Source of the DNA: a virus
Length of the DNA stretch: 21,335 nucleotides
Direction: 5' to 3' (one strand)
Virus record (IMG/VR): IMGVR_UViG_3300009285_011817
Coordinates: 1 to 21,335 of that record
Both the position numbers and the translations under genes were made by a program. The notes under the pieces were generated by a model. It was given only the letters and a program-made list of their open reading frames with translations, was not told the DNA's origin and made no database searches. Shown here in pieces: positions 7,129 to 15,775 of the stretch; within the stretch, counting starts at the first letter, position 1, and each line of letters begins with the position of its first letter.

Positions 7129-10100
7129 TATCCCTCCTGATCCGCCAGGTTCCGGCGTCAGTGCGAGCAAGGTCAAAGACCCCGTTTATACTCTCACCAT
7201 CGAGACGGATTTTTTTATGCTCGGATCCGTCCTCGATCCACTCGCCGTGCCCGTGGTCCCAAAGTCTAATCAACGATCGCGTCTCCTTGGTATCATTTAG
7301 CTCCGAACCAGGAGGGGCTACACCCTCAAAGAACATTTTGTCCCAGGGGTAGTCATCTGTCAATATGAGACTGCCCTCAATGGATTTAAATGGGTTAGGC
7401 CCTTCACCCACAAAGTGTTCTTTGCGTCCGTTCTGCAACGACAAGTGCCACTGCGTTAAAGTAGGCCCCTCACGAACAGACAGCGAACCCTGATAAATTT
7501 GTCGCTGTACACTCCAGCGAAATTCATGTTCTTTCTGGCCCTTAGTAAATTCAAGGTTCTGCTCTCGAAGAGCGTCCCGCATCTCACGAGCCTTCTCAGG
7601 GTTAGCTTCCTCCCAATACCTAAGATCATCGGGCACTCGTTCTTTTACCCATGGAGGAAGAGCAGAAACACCTTGGGGAGGCATCCATTTCTGATTTATC
7701 GCTCGAGCAGATAGTACATAAGGCTCCTGATCCTCGGGTTGGATACAAAGCCAGGCCAGCTCCGAACGAAAATCAGCGTCTGCGGCAGGCACAATACGTT
7801 TAATAGCGTCGGTGGCTAACTGCCTAAAGATGAGTCGACCCTGAAGTTTTCCCGTAAGAAAGTACTCATGAAAGTCAGCTTTTTGCGCCCCGAATGAAGC
7901 CTCACCTTTATCCGCGATAAGATAAACGCCTGGGTACTCCTTGGTGGCACCAGGAGAGTCTGGATCCTCTTTACGTGGGGGCACCACACCCTCATACTCT
8001 AGCCAATGCGGCGGAATGGCTTTTTTACGACGGGCAATGATTTCCGCCCGAACCCCTTCGTCATGTCCAGGCTGTGGGGGTCGAGTCACAAACTCACCTG
8101 AGCCAAGGTCTACCTTAAAGGCATTCTGAGAAACGCGTCGGGCGGCGTCAAGGGTAAGAATAGGCTCAGCAATAGCACCTTGTATAAGGTCAGCTATAGT
8201 CCAACCTATGAGATAGTTTTGCCCGTGCTCCATCCGTAAGTCCATGTGCTCAGTTTTTCCCCTAAAATGCCGCTGAATAACGTAGCGGTAAACCTTATCA
8301 TCAGAGGGATTACTAAGATAAAGGTCCGTCTCGTCAGCCTTTGAACGCGGAAGCTTGTTATCGGCTACACCGTGCTCTTTTAGCCAGTCTGACACCCATT
8401 GCGAAGGCTCTTCATTTTCTTGATACCCTTGACTCGGCTGAAGTGCTGCGCCCTCTGGAAAAGAGCTGCTGGTTATACCATCCGATTTACCTACGGGAAG
8501 CTCACAGATAGCGCCAGCATCTTTAAAGCTTTGACATAACGCCACAGCATCAACGGCGGGGGCCAGGGAGAAAATCTCATCTGATAACTGAAGGTAAGAG
8601 CCACTGGATATTTGGGGTAAACTCTTGAGGGCAGGAGTTAGCGCCAGATCAAGATCTGCTCGATCTTCTGCAGAGCCACCTGACAATACACCGATTGACT
8701 CAGCTATTTTCATTGCTGCGCCTACACTGTCCGGCGCATCCTTAGGCGCAATATTTTTTACAGGCCGTGGGGCCCAGAGACTGGCCTCCACACCCTGGTC
8801 AGTCTCTACGTAATTAAGCGTCTCAAACTCCAGCGTGAATAGACTGCCTGGGGTCATTTTCTCTTTAGAGGCAAAAGTACGACCAAGTTCATAAACCGAA
8901 TAAGCCCCTGCTTTAACAGGCTGATTCATCATCTTCTTGCCGCCGCGAACTAAACCATAACGATGCGTAAAGGCGCCATTTTTAGTGGGTATGGCCTCAA
9001 TAACCACGGCCGTTACCCAAGCTGCCTTATGGTATTTAACCCAGTCATTCGTTTCGTTTCCCTCCGGGAAAACTGAGGACATTAGTTTAGCTACAACGCC
9101 CTCGGAGCCTGGCATACGGCTAATTTGTTTTGTGTTCTTCCCTAGTTCCTCTGCGCCAGATACATTAATAACAGGAGCAAGGTTAACTCCTGCAGAGGGG
9201 ATGCCCATGGTAGACTGAGGCCAAGGGCGGGTTGCAAGGATTTGTCGCCGATCTGATAGGGGAAGTCCCGTCACATCTTTTTGGCCGTCATGCATAATAT
9301 CAAAAACTGTAACCACCACCCGACTATCATCGACCGCTTTGGAGGAAAGATAGCCAGCAACCTGAACCCGAGGAAGATGAGTCCGACCCGTCCACATCTC
9401 AATCTCTACATCTAAAATGGCTCCAGGAAACACATCCTCAAATGTCTTCATTATACTAGGAAGCTTGGCAGTGATGTCCCGGCCCTCTTCGGTGTATATT
9501 TTTTTCCCTACGTGTATTTGCCCATGAACGCCGTCATATTTTTTGGTTATTTCCCAGGGGCCTTGTTTTCCTTGAAAGTATTGGACGAAGGAATCCATGG
9601 TCTGAGCCTCGCTTTCCTTAGAAGGACGGAGCGGTTTAGCCATGCGAAAAAACACGCCGGGGCTGGCCGACTTATTTAATGACATCTGGATCTGCTCTGG
9701 GGGAATAGGCTCCAGAGCCAACGAATACAACGGAACGTGTGGACCTATTGGGCCATGGTCCTCACCGTCGTGTATAAAATGCACCTTTTTCGCAATGTCT
9801 GGAGGCAGTGCTCGTAGGAGGCGCCACTTCAAAAGATAATCAAGACGGTCCCCCAGCTCATCGGCGTTATAGTTAAGATGAATGTCCACGTCCCCCTTGG
9901 TGGTTTTTCTGTTCACCACACCGCCTGTAAGAGATACCAGAGGGCGGCGAAGCAGCGCCTGCTTTCCGCTAAAAGCGTTGAGCACTTGATCAACGGCTAC
10001 CTCATCTTCAGACATCTCCACCCCCGAAGAGCCAATAGACAAAAAGCCGCCCTTTTCCACCCATAAAAGATCCAGCGATTTATCTACGTCTTCACCTGGG

Positions 10101-11236
10101 TGCTCTAAGCCTAGTGTGAGCAGCCCCTCAACAGCCTTAGCATGAAGGGTCTCGTCAGATCGCGTGTGCGCCTCTATATGCTGCTGAAGGTAAAAGGCTG
10201 GAAGTGGTAGCCCTTTAAGTGGCGAAGTATGCTTGATTTGCCGTCGCTCGAACTCCGCCGCCACCTTATCGTGGTAACCTTCTATATCTTCAGAGCTCCA
10301 GTCACCGAAACATTCCCCCGAAGCCAGGCGATTATGTGCTGAGTGGGCATAAAAATGTGCTCCAACCAGATCCTCCATGGAGAGTTTAGTCAGATCCTCA
10401 TCGCGTTGGAACTTAGCCAGTTTTCTTGTAAAAGGAACCAACGGAAGTTCTACAAGAGGGGGCTCAAAAGCTGTTATATTTCTAGCTGGAATAAACTCTA
10501 AACCTAAATTTTCAGCAAACCACGCATCAGTATCTTTATCACCTGCAAAGAACGAATGTACCAATGAGATCTGGTACTGCTCTGCCAACTCCCAACCAAG
10601 AGTAGGATGAGGTTTTCGCTCTAAAGAATGAACATCCCCCGTGGCAACTCTTACATCATCAAGAGCGCCCGCGCCTAACTGCTCCTGCATAGCCCGATAG
10701 CCGTCCCAAAACTGCTCCTCGGTTATGGTCCCCAGGGCAATACCTGACTGATTGGTCACGCCCAAGAGGGCATATCCACGGTCTCGCCAAAATTTAAGGG
10801 CCGCTGCTACCCCAGGCAGTATCTGGACCTCGCTGGCAGAACGAGGAAAAGGTAGATCACCCGTTGAACGACGAAGCGTTCCGTCTAAATCTACGAATAG
10901 CGCGGCATGCTGAGGGGCATAGGCCATATAATCGACTAAATCGCCAGCCCCCTGACTTGCCACTAACTGATCTTCCAGACCGCTGGCAGCTTTAATGGCA
11001 TAGACAAAGATAGACCGACCCTTAAAAATCTCGTCAGTCAGACCAACCTCTGCTTTGAGCTTTTTTATCTGACTCTTGGAGAGCTGACGCCCTGGGCCTA
11101 ACTCAACCTCAGCCCGTACAACCCCCTCGTTAATCAGGCCATAAACTCCGGGCTCTAGATCTTTATGAAAAGGTAGCAAGGGCTGCCCGTCTAAAATAGC
11201 GTCTATTATCGACTGAGGTAAGATTATTCCTCTCAT
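7121..11236 (-). CDS. Multi-domain DNA end-repair polyprotein: HAD phosphatase, NTase-like, ATP-dependent ligase, two LigD phosphoesterase-like domains
   Basis: The protein has 1371 residues; ATG 11236 has GGAG five bases upstream. Domains in order: about 1-95 is unassigned. About 110-260 is a HAD phosphatase like polynucleotide 3'-phosphatase/HisB-N (FVDLDGT at 114-120, TNQSG at 161-165, GDKDTD at 232-237). About 285-340 is a helical unit shared with the neighbouring 133-aa protein. About 412-510 is nucleotidyltransferase-like (GGVVNRKTTKGDVDI, paired Asp 449/451). About 545-830 is an ATP-dependent DNA ligase with K566 in KYDG, LDVEIEMW, VFDIMH, EGVVAK and WVKYHK, followed by an OB-like part. 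About 980-1140 is LigD 3'-phosphoesterase-like (H990, H997, D999, R1001, E1003; YEGVVP). About 1235-1371 is a second such fold lacking those residues. It probably heals 3' ends and seals breaks. Its place between portal and protease suggests co-production with, or packaging in, the head. Confidence 0.85.
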   Translation of the reverse strand: MRGIILPQSIIDAILDGQPLLPFHKDLEPGVYGLINEGVVRAEVELGPGRQLSKSQIKKLKAEVGLTDEIFKGRSIFVYAIKAASGLEDQLVASQGAGDLVDYMAYAPQHAALFVDLDGTLRRSTGDLPFPRSASEVQILPGVAAALKFWRDRGYALLGVTNQSGIALGTITEEQFWDGYRAMQEQLGAGALDDVRVATGDVHSLERKPHPTLGWELAEQYQISLVHSFFAGDKDTDAWFAENLGLEFIPARNITAFEPPLVELPLVPFTRKLAKFQRDEDLTKLSMEDLVGAHFYAHSAHNRLASGECFGDWSSEDIEGYHDKVAAEFERRQIKHTSPLKGLPLPAFYLQQHIEAHTRSDETLHAKAVEGLLTLGLEHPGEDVDKSLDLLWVEKGGFLSIGSSGVEMSEDEVAVDQVLNAFSGKQALLRRPLVSLTGGVVNRKTTKGDVDIHLNYNADELGDRLDYLLKWRLLRALPPDIAKKVHFIHDGEDHGPIGPHVPLYSLALEPIPPEQIQMSLNKSASPGVFFRMAKPLRPSKESEAQTMDSFVQYFQGKQGPWEITKKYDGVHGQIHVGKKIYTEEGRDITAKLPSIMKTFEDVFPGAILDVEIEMWTGRTHLPRVQVAGYLSSKAVDDSRVVVTVFDIMHDGQKDVTGLPLSDRRQILATRPWPQSTMGIPSAGVNLAPVINVSGAEELGKNTKQISRMPGSEGVVAKLMSSVFPEGNETNDWVKYHKAAWVTAVVIEAIPTKNGAFTHRYGLVRGGKKMMNQPVKAGAYSVYELGRTFASKEKMTPGSLFTLEFETLNYVETDQGVEASLWAPRPVKNIAPKDAPDSVGAAMKIAESIGVLSGGSAEDRADLDLALTPALKSLPQISSGSYLQLSDEIFSLAPAVDAVALCQSFKDAGAICELPVGKSDGITSSSFPEGAALQPSQGYQENEEPSQWVSDWLKEHGVADNKLPRSKADETDLYLSNPSDDKVYRYVIQRHFRGKTEHMDLRMEHGQNYLIGWTIADLIQGAIAEPILTLDAARRVSQNAFKVDLGSGEFVTRPPQPGHDEGVRAEIIARRKKAIPPHWLEYEGVVPPRKEDPDSPGATKEYPGVYLIADKGEASFGAQKADFHEYFLTGKLQGRLIFRQLATDAIKRIVPAADADFRSELAWLCIQPEDQEPYVLSARAINQKWMPPQGVSALPPWVKERVPDDLRYWEEANPEKAREMRDALREQNLEFTKGQKEHEFRWSVQRQIYQGSLSVREGPTLTQWHLSLQNGRKEHFVGEGPNPFKSIEGSLILTDDYPWDKMFFEGVAPPGSELNDTKETRSLIRLWDHGHGEWIEDGSEHKKIRLDGESINGVFDLARTDAGTWRIRRDNA

Positions 11237-11238
11237 AA

Positions 11239-11640
11239 CTACTCCATCGGTGACTCGTGCTCCATGCCTCGGCCGGTCATCTGCGCCACCACATCATCAT
11301 GCTCGGTGATCAGCTGATCGATCGTCCACCCTGTACCCACTAGACCAGCGGACAATTTAGAGTAGAGGCTATGAAGATTTGAATGTAGATGCAAAAGCTC
11401 GCTGTCGTTCAACCCCTCTATATCAAAGCGAGTATGGCTGCTCTTATCTGGCCGGCCCGTCTCAATAGGCGACTCGTGTTTAACTCCTTGGCGCAGGAGG
11501 GCAGCGGCCGTTTTCTCATGCTCACGCTTGATCTTTTCTTCAGTCCAGTCAGCCTGCTTAAGGCCCTGCTGCAGCCGCCCATAAATTGTGTGCAGCACGG
11601 CGTGATACCGCGCCAAGTCTGAGCTAGCCTTCCAAATCAT
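11239..11640 (-). CDS. Small protein of two tandem helical repeats
   Basis: The product has 133 residues. ATG 11640 overlaps the portal gene end by 17 bases, with GGAGG nine bases upstream. It consists of two copies of one helical unit, residues about 8-60 and 78-133. Each reads roughly L-x2-H-x2-LH-x2-Y-x2-L, then a W(T)-x-(E/D) turn, then I-x3-H(E/D)-x2, and ends in VKHESPIE or MEHESPME. The adjacent polyprotein contains a third copy at its residues about 286-340, ending in IKHTSPL. The function is unknown. The shared module suggests that this protein and the polyprotein bind each other or the same partner, perhaps portal or internal head surface. Confidence 0.65.
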   Translation of the reverse strand: MIWKASSDLARYHAVLHTIYGRLQQGLKQADWTEEKIKREHEKTAAALLRQGVKHESPIETGRPDKSSHTRFDIEGLNDSELLHLHSNLHSLYSKLSAGLVGTGWTIDQLITEHDDVVAQMTGRGMEHESPME

Positions 11641-13132
11641 CAGCTCGATCCTCCGCGTCCTCTAAGAATTGCGTTAGTTCCTGCAACGAACTATTAACAT
11701 CCTCAACAAGTTGCGGGCCCAGCTGGACAGCTTTAGTACGAATCAGAGTTTGCAACAGACTGAAGGGCACAGAGGCCCAGGCCTCACCCTCATAGGGAGG
11801 CATGTCAAAGCCCAGCGTTTTTTCCAGCCAGCGTCTAAGATCCAGCGGGCTTAAAGCGCCACCGGGCATCATCCTCTGGAGGATCTTGGCGTCATCTAAT
11901 GGGTCAGTTACCTTGGGTCGAATAAGTTCTAGAACCGCATGCTGCGCACCCAAGTCTCGTGTAATAGTAGAATTGATTCTGTGCTCAAGAGACTGAATAG
12001 ACGGGCCAAACTCTTGCTGGCTAACCAATCGCAAAAGAATAGCCGCACTAGCACGGTTAGCGCTTCCTTCTGTACCTAAGTGAAGTTCAGATAAACCAAA
12101 CGCCTCCCTCAACTCCTGATTATTGGCGTCAGTATATTTAGTAAACGAAGCGTCGTCTGTTGACCCTACCGTCAGAGGCTCCAAAGTAATAGTGGGGGGT
12201 TTTCCAACCGCCTGACCAGCCTTCGCCTGCAGAACAACGACTCGATGGCTTAGTGCTGAACCTTTAGCCGAGGCAGAGAAAATCTCAGTTAGGCGATCAA
12301 CACTTGCTTGATTCAAATAACCGCCACCCGAGATGATAACGGCCATTCGAGGTACGGCGTCATTTTTGAAAAACGCCACGTTTCGTTGAGCAGCAGCCCT
12401 ATTACCAGCTACTGCACACTCCGAGGCGAATATTTTGGGGTAGCCATAATAGGTCCCTGTAGGGTTATAATCAGCGAAATGAATCACCTCGCTGGCATGG
12501 TCACCAAGTTTAAGTGATTTAAGTTTACGTCCACTTACAAACTCTCCGCTGCGGCAGTCCATAATTCTCGGATCACCATAACGCTTGAAGTAGACGTAAT
12601 CGTTCTGACCAAGAGAACGCTGCACAAATCCTTGAAGATCTGAGCGTAAGCGCATGGTAATACCAGGTAGATGCCAGAGGCCATTAGGCGACCCCTTCAT
12701 ATCTCGCTGCACCTCGAGGTATCCATTACCAATAGTGTCGTGATCAATCCACATCTTAACGAGTATCTCAGGGAGGGATTCTTCCACGAAGAGCTTAGAC
12801 TGAACACGCATGTGGGGGTGTCCGTAAAAGTCTTTTAATAACTCAACCTCCCGACGCACTTCTCGTTTAAGGCTCTCTGGAGTTTTTTTATCCAGCTGGA
12901 TAGTCGACATAATTTTCCAGCCCTGACCAGCCACGTTTCTGGCATATGTGCGGGCGAGCTGGCTATATCGCGTTGAGTACAGCACCATATCTGCCCAGAG
13001 ATAGATATCAAAGGCAGGCTCCATAACAAGCCCGCCCTTATATAATTCATCAAACGGATCTTGAAGTTGACGAGAGCCACTAATCCGCTCGGTAGGGGTC
13101 TGCTCCCCCACCAACACTGCCTCGACATCCAT
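11624..13132 (-). CDS. Portal protein
   Basis: The frame is open from 13195. I place the start at ATG 13132 (502 residues) because AAGGAG lies 7 bases upstream there and the upstream extension has no ribosome site. Features of phage portals are visible: an N-terminal region with DPFDELYKGGLVMEPAFDIY, a wing and stem section with basic and aromatic strands (DLQGFVQRSLGQNDYVYFKR), then SEVIHFADYNPTGTYYGYPK, and a long helical region NNQELREAFGLSELHLGTEG with SANRASAAILLRLVSQQEFGP. That last stretch is the characteristic crown-proximal segment with an (A/S)-x-A-x3-R/L pattern. It forms the dodecameric DNA gate to which the terminase docks. The gene lies next to the terminase, as usual. Confidence 0.8.
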   Translation of the reverse strand: MDVEAVLVGEQTPTERISGSRQLQDPFDELYKGGLVMEPAFDIYLWADMVLYSTRYSQLARTYARNVAGQGWKIMSTIQLDKKTPESLKREVRREVELLKDFYGHPHMRVQSKLFVEESLPEILVKMWIDHDTIGNGYLEVQRDMKGSPNGLWHLPGITMRLRSDLQGFVQRSLGQNDYVYFKRYGDPRIMDCRSGEFVSGRKLKSLKLGDHASEVIHFADYNPTGTYYGYPKIFASECAVAGNRAAAQRNVAFFKNDAVPRMAVIISGGGYLNQASVDRLTEIFSASAKGSALSHRVVVLQAKAGQAVGKPPTITLEPLTVGSTDDASFTKYTDANNQELREAFGLSELHLGTEGSANRASAAILLRLVSQQEFGPSIQSLEHRINSTITRDLGAQHAVLELIRPKVTDPLDDAKILQRMMPGGALSPLDLRRWLEKTLGFDMPPYEGEAWASVPFSLLQTLIRTKAVQLGPQLVEDVNSSLQELTQFLEDAEDRADDLEG

Positions 13133-13316
13133 AGCACAACTCCTTAGAGGGAACCTCTCTGGGTCCTCCACATTGGGCACACAGCGTCGCCACAAAAGGG
13201 CTTAACCAAGGTGGCCTCTCCCAGCCAGTGAAGTCTGGTGGGGAACAATAGGTGCGGGCGCAGTCATCGGGTTTTCGATACCGGCACGTTAGGCACCGAA
13301 AAGACGAGGCACTCAA
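13080..13316 (-). CDS. Small zinc-ribbon protein overlapping terminase and portal genes
   Basis: The product has 78 residues. It starts at TTG 13316 with a good GGAGGT five bases upstream, and overlaps the terminase end by 53 bases and the portal start by 53 bases. The protein has regularly spaced cysteines: CLTC-x7-C-x4-C near the N-terminus, and LCAQCGGPREVPSKELCYGC, a CxxC-x10-CxxC zinc-ribbon pattern. Random overlap frames seldom give such spacing together with a ribosome site. It would fill the otherwise empty gap between the two packaging genes. The function is unknown; metal-binding, perhaps nucleic-acid binding. The main doubt is that it uses a rare start codon and half of it lies over neighbouring genes. 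Confidence 0.55.
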   Translation of the reverse strand: MSASSFRCLTCRYRKPDDCARTYCSPPDFTGWERPPWLSPFVATLCAQCGGPREVPSKELCYGCRGSVGGGADPYRAD

Positions 13317-15063
13317 GCTCCACCTCCGGTTCCATAATCTCTATCTCTCCCAGCTCGTTATGACAGGTCCAGGCCACCCCAGCCGTTGTATCCGCCAGAT
13401 CTTTGGTACCTGGTTTACCCTCATCATCCACTTTGGGGTGATCTACCTTCCCAGTGCCGGGATTAATAACTAAATTAAACAACTCATTCAAAAGAACTGG
13501 ACAGTACGGAACGTCCATTCGACTGGTGGCAAACAACTGGCGCAAATAATTGTGCGCATCGCCTGTCCGATCAACAGACTGCCGTTCTGCCCGGACACCA
13601 TTCTTACTACACAGTTGAATCATGTACGCCGATTGAAAACCGTCAAACGTTACTATATGGACCTGACGCTCCTGGGCAACCTGATAAATCACCTCCATGA
13701 CTCGATCAAGTTCCAGCTCTTCACCGCGCATCTCTGCTCGCATTCTGATGGCAAAATCCAAGGCAACGAGGGGGATTTTCTCCATAACTCCGTCAGCCGT
13801 CTCCTGCATCTCCACCCCTCTTGGAAAACCGCAGGCAATAGAGGCCCAGTCCCCAGTCCGTTTCTCGGTAGTCTTACCTAAACCTAGATCTACGTGAAGA
13901 ACACGAGGGTTTTCATCTGGCAGAAGCTTCATCTCTGGGGTTTTGTCTTTCCCCAGGCGGAGCTCTTCGGGATTAAGACTGTCTCGGCAGGGATAACGAT
14001 TGATCCAGGGGCCATAGAGACGGAGCTGATCAGATACGGCGATACCTACCCAATCCTGTAAAAAACCCTTAATGTCTCCCTGTGCTTCTTCAAGATAGGA
14101 GAGCTTGTCAGGTTCTTGAATATTTGGCACAGAGACAATACGATGGCCTTTAACTCTAGGAAGAATAGTTTCTCGCATCCTCTGAGGAACGAGTAATACG
14201 CGCTCGTGGCCGGGAACATTCTCGTCCAGCTTACTGACGATCTTTGGCTGCACACTCTTTGTGCCTACATCAATAAAGAACCAATACTTGGCCGATTGCT
14301 TACGGATACTCCAGCGCGTCCTATCAATTACAAGGTCGGCCTCAGCGGCCATCCTTTCGGTATAACTATTCCAAGTCGTAGCAGAGGACGCCAGCACTAC
14401 TTGGTAGCAGTCCTCGATACCTATTCTGGACTTCATACGACGAATGGCCTCAGCCACCACGTCGTCCACCGAGTCTACGTCCTTACCACCCCAGAAATTG
14501 ACCTCATCAAAGTAAGCCTGCCAAAAATCCTCACTGATGGCAGCATCAACAGTAGAAGGAAGCGGAGTAATAACAAACGAGCCAGTAGCACCAAAAACTA
14601 GTTTATTATTGATGCGATCATTAGGTGGATGCTTCTCTCTAAACCAGGGGGAGGACATTATGTTTCGACGTAACCTCTGATATCCCACGTCCTTTGCTTT
14701 GGACAGTTTGGATGAGAAAAACCCGATTACGATAGTAGAGGTCTCAGGTAAACCAAAAGAACGGGGGGGAGAGGCATAGCGAAGGCGGTCATAAGCTCTG
14801 TAACAGCACAAACCCTCAAAGGTTGCTGTCTTTCCGGTACCTGTGCCACCTTTTATAACGATAATCTTAGGGTGCGGCTTGTGGTTAACGATCCGGGTAA
14901 TGTCCTCTTTTACCCCAGGCCACAGGGAGCTAGCGAGATATCCAGAGTAATAAGGATCCTCAAGCCACTGCTCGACAGGAACCTTCTCTTCTAACTCTGT
15001 TGAGGTGTCTAGCCACTGTGAAAACTGGCTAAAGACTTCCTCTGCTGTCTTAGGTTTTCTCAT
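13264..15063 (-). CDS. terL: Terminase large subunit (packaging ATPase and nuclease)
   Basis: The product has 599 residues. ATG 15063 overlaps the preceding gene by 14 bases. The ATPase domain has Walker A GGTGTGKT (about 72-79) and Walker B AYFDEVNF (about 183-190) with the catalytic Glu next to the Asp. A coupling-type SSAT (about 226-229) follows. The RNase H-fold nuclease domain has HVDLGLGK (Asp about 392), VTFDGFQS (Asp about 474), and a late acidic KDLADTTAG (about 554-562). It then continues DHPKVDDEGKPGTKDL, as in many terminases. The protein pumps DNA into the prohead through the portal and cuts the concatemer. A C-terminal tail of about 30 residues is unassigned. Confidence 0.88.
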   Translation of the reverse strand: MRKPKTAEEVFSQFSQWLDTSTELEEKVPVEQWLEDPYYSGYLASSLWPGVKEDITRIVNHKPHPKIIVIKGGTGTGKTATFEGLCCYRAYDRLRYASPPRSFGLPETSTIVIGFFSSKLSKAKDVGYQRLRRNIMSSPWFREKHPPNDRINNKLVFGATGSFVITPLPSTVDAAISEDFWQAYFDEVNFWGGKDVDSVDDVVAEAIRRMKSRIGIEDCYQVVLASSATTWNSYTERMAAEADLVIDRTRWSIRKQSAKYWFFIDVGTKSVQPKIVSKLDENVPGHERVLLVPQRMRETILPRVKGHRIVSVPNIQEPDKLSYLEEAQGDIKGFLQDWVGIAVSDQLRLYGPWINRYPCRDSLNPEELRLGKDKTPEMKLLPDENPRVLHVDLGLGKTTEKRTGDWASIACGFPRGVEMQETADGVMEKIPLVALDFAIRMRAEMRGEELELDRVMEVIYQVAQERQVHIVTFDGFQSAYMIQLCSKNGVRAERQSVDRTGDAHNYLRQLFATSRMDVPYCPVLLNELFNLVINPGTGKVDHPKVDDEGKPGTKDLADTTAGVAWTCHNELGEIEIMEPEVELECLVFSVPNVPVSKTR

Positions 15064-15415
15064 TAGATACCGTCGAAATCAGCACTGGCAATTCGTATTC
15101 CTTCAGAAGGAGGGCAACGGACGTAGATATCTCTTTAATGACCTTAGGATCCTTGATGTGCATTCGTAAAGCCATAGTCAACTTGTAGAGGAAGGAGCCC
15201 AGCCGCTCGACGGTGAACTGACCCGCACGATCCTTCTTGCCTTGTATTGCGGTCCGACTCGCCTCTATCATAATCTTGAGGCGCTGACGTAAATCCAGCT
15301 CCTCCCGATCTGCGTCAAAGGCCTCTTCGATCACCTGAGCCATAAGCCGGATCTCCGGATCTAAGGACATGTCGATATCCACAGGGACTCGATGATACCA
15401 GTTCGGTGTAGCCAT
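15050..15415 (-). CDS. Probable terminase small subunit (by position)
   Basis: The product has 121 residues and is the first gene of the leftward operon. It starts at ATG 15415, about 55 bases downstream of the consensus-like promoter. The protein is mainly helical with charged heptad-like stretches (IRLMAQVIEEAFDADREEL, RQRLKIMIEAS, then RLGSFLYKLTMALRMHI). I cannot see a clear helix-turn-helix. Its size and its place immediately before the large terminase, with overlapping stop and start, are typical of the small terminase subunit that recognises the packaging site. It could instead be an unrelated regulatory or accessory protein. Confidence 0.4.
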   Translation of the reverse strand: MATPNWYHRVPVDIDMSLDPEIRLMAQVIEEAFDADREELDLRQRLKIMIEASRTAIQGKKDRAGQFTVERLGSFLYKLTMALRMHIKDPKVIKEISTSVALLLKEYELPVLISTVSNEKT

Positions 15416-15470
15416 TCTGAAATTAGCCGCCCTTTCTAAAGCTGACGTGCGTTTTTCTCCTACTTGTCCT

Positions 15471-15499
15471 ACAATAGCTGACCAAGGTACCTATGTCAA
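15471..15499 (-). promoter_or_regulatory. Sigma70-like promoter for the leftward head/packaging operon
   Basis: On the minus strand, TTGACA (15499-15494) and TATTGT (15476-15471) are separated by exactly 17 bases. The expected start is near 15464, giving a leader of about 50 bases before the first gene. It lies in the only gap between the divergent gene blocks. No comparable plus-strand match was seen in this gap, so I do not assign a promoter to the SEC-C gene. Confidence 0.65.
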
Positions 15500-15523
15500 C
15501 CACTGTAAATAAGGAAGTGATAA

Positions 15524-15775
15524 ATGAACCCAGATATCGACCTGTCCCGCGTGCCCCCCGAGGCTATGGATGCCCTCACAAAGAGCCTGCAACAGCAGCG
15601 CTCTCCCTGGCTGATTAACATAGATAAAGGTAAAGCTTATTTAGTCCATAAAGAGAATAAGGACGCGCCACGTATCCTACTAAGTCGTAATCGGCCGTGC
15701 CCCCTCTGTGAGTCGGGAAAGAAATTCAAGGACTGTTGTGTAAGTCGTCTTGGTCTACCTTCCAGAAAGTCTTGA
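15524..15775 (+). CDS. SEC-C zinc-motif small protein
   Basis: The product has 83 residues. ATG 15524 is preceded by AAGGAAGT. The C-terminal third is RNRPCPLCESGKKFKDCC, a close match to the SEC-C metal-binding motif first known from the SecA C-terminus (C-x-C-x-SGKK-x-x-x-CC; here the first pair is CPLC). The N-terminal part has a short helix (PEAMDALTKSLQQQ) and a strand (PWLINIDKGKAYLVHKEN). SEC-C tails bind zinc and often mediate protein or ribosome contact. What this small phage version binds cannot be read from the sequence. It is the first plus-strand gene. Confidence 0.7.
   Translation: MNPDIDLSRVPPEAMDALTKSLQQQRSPWLINIDKGKAYLVHKENKDAPRILLSRNRPCPLCESGKKFKDCCVSRLGLPSRKS

Noticed and set aside
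14206-14601. 131-residue plus-strand frame opposite the terminase
   Set aside because: It is antisense to the ATPase/nuclease gene; its translation has no domain pattern.
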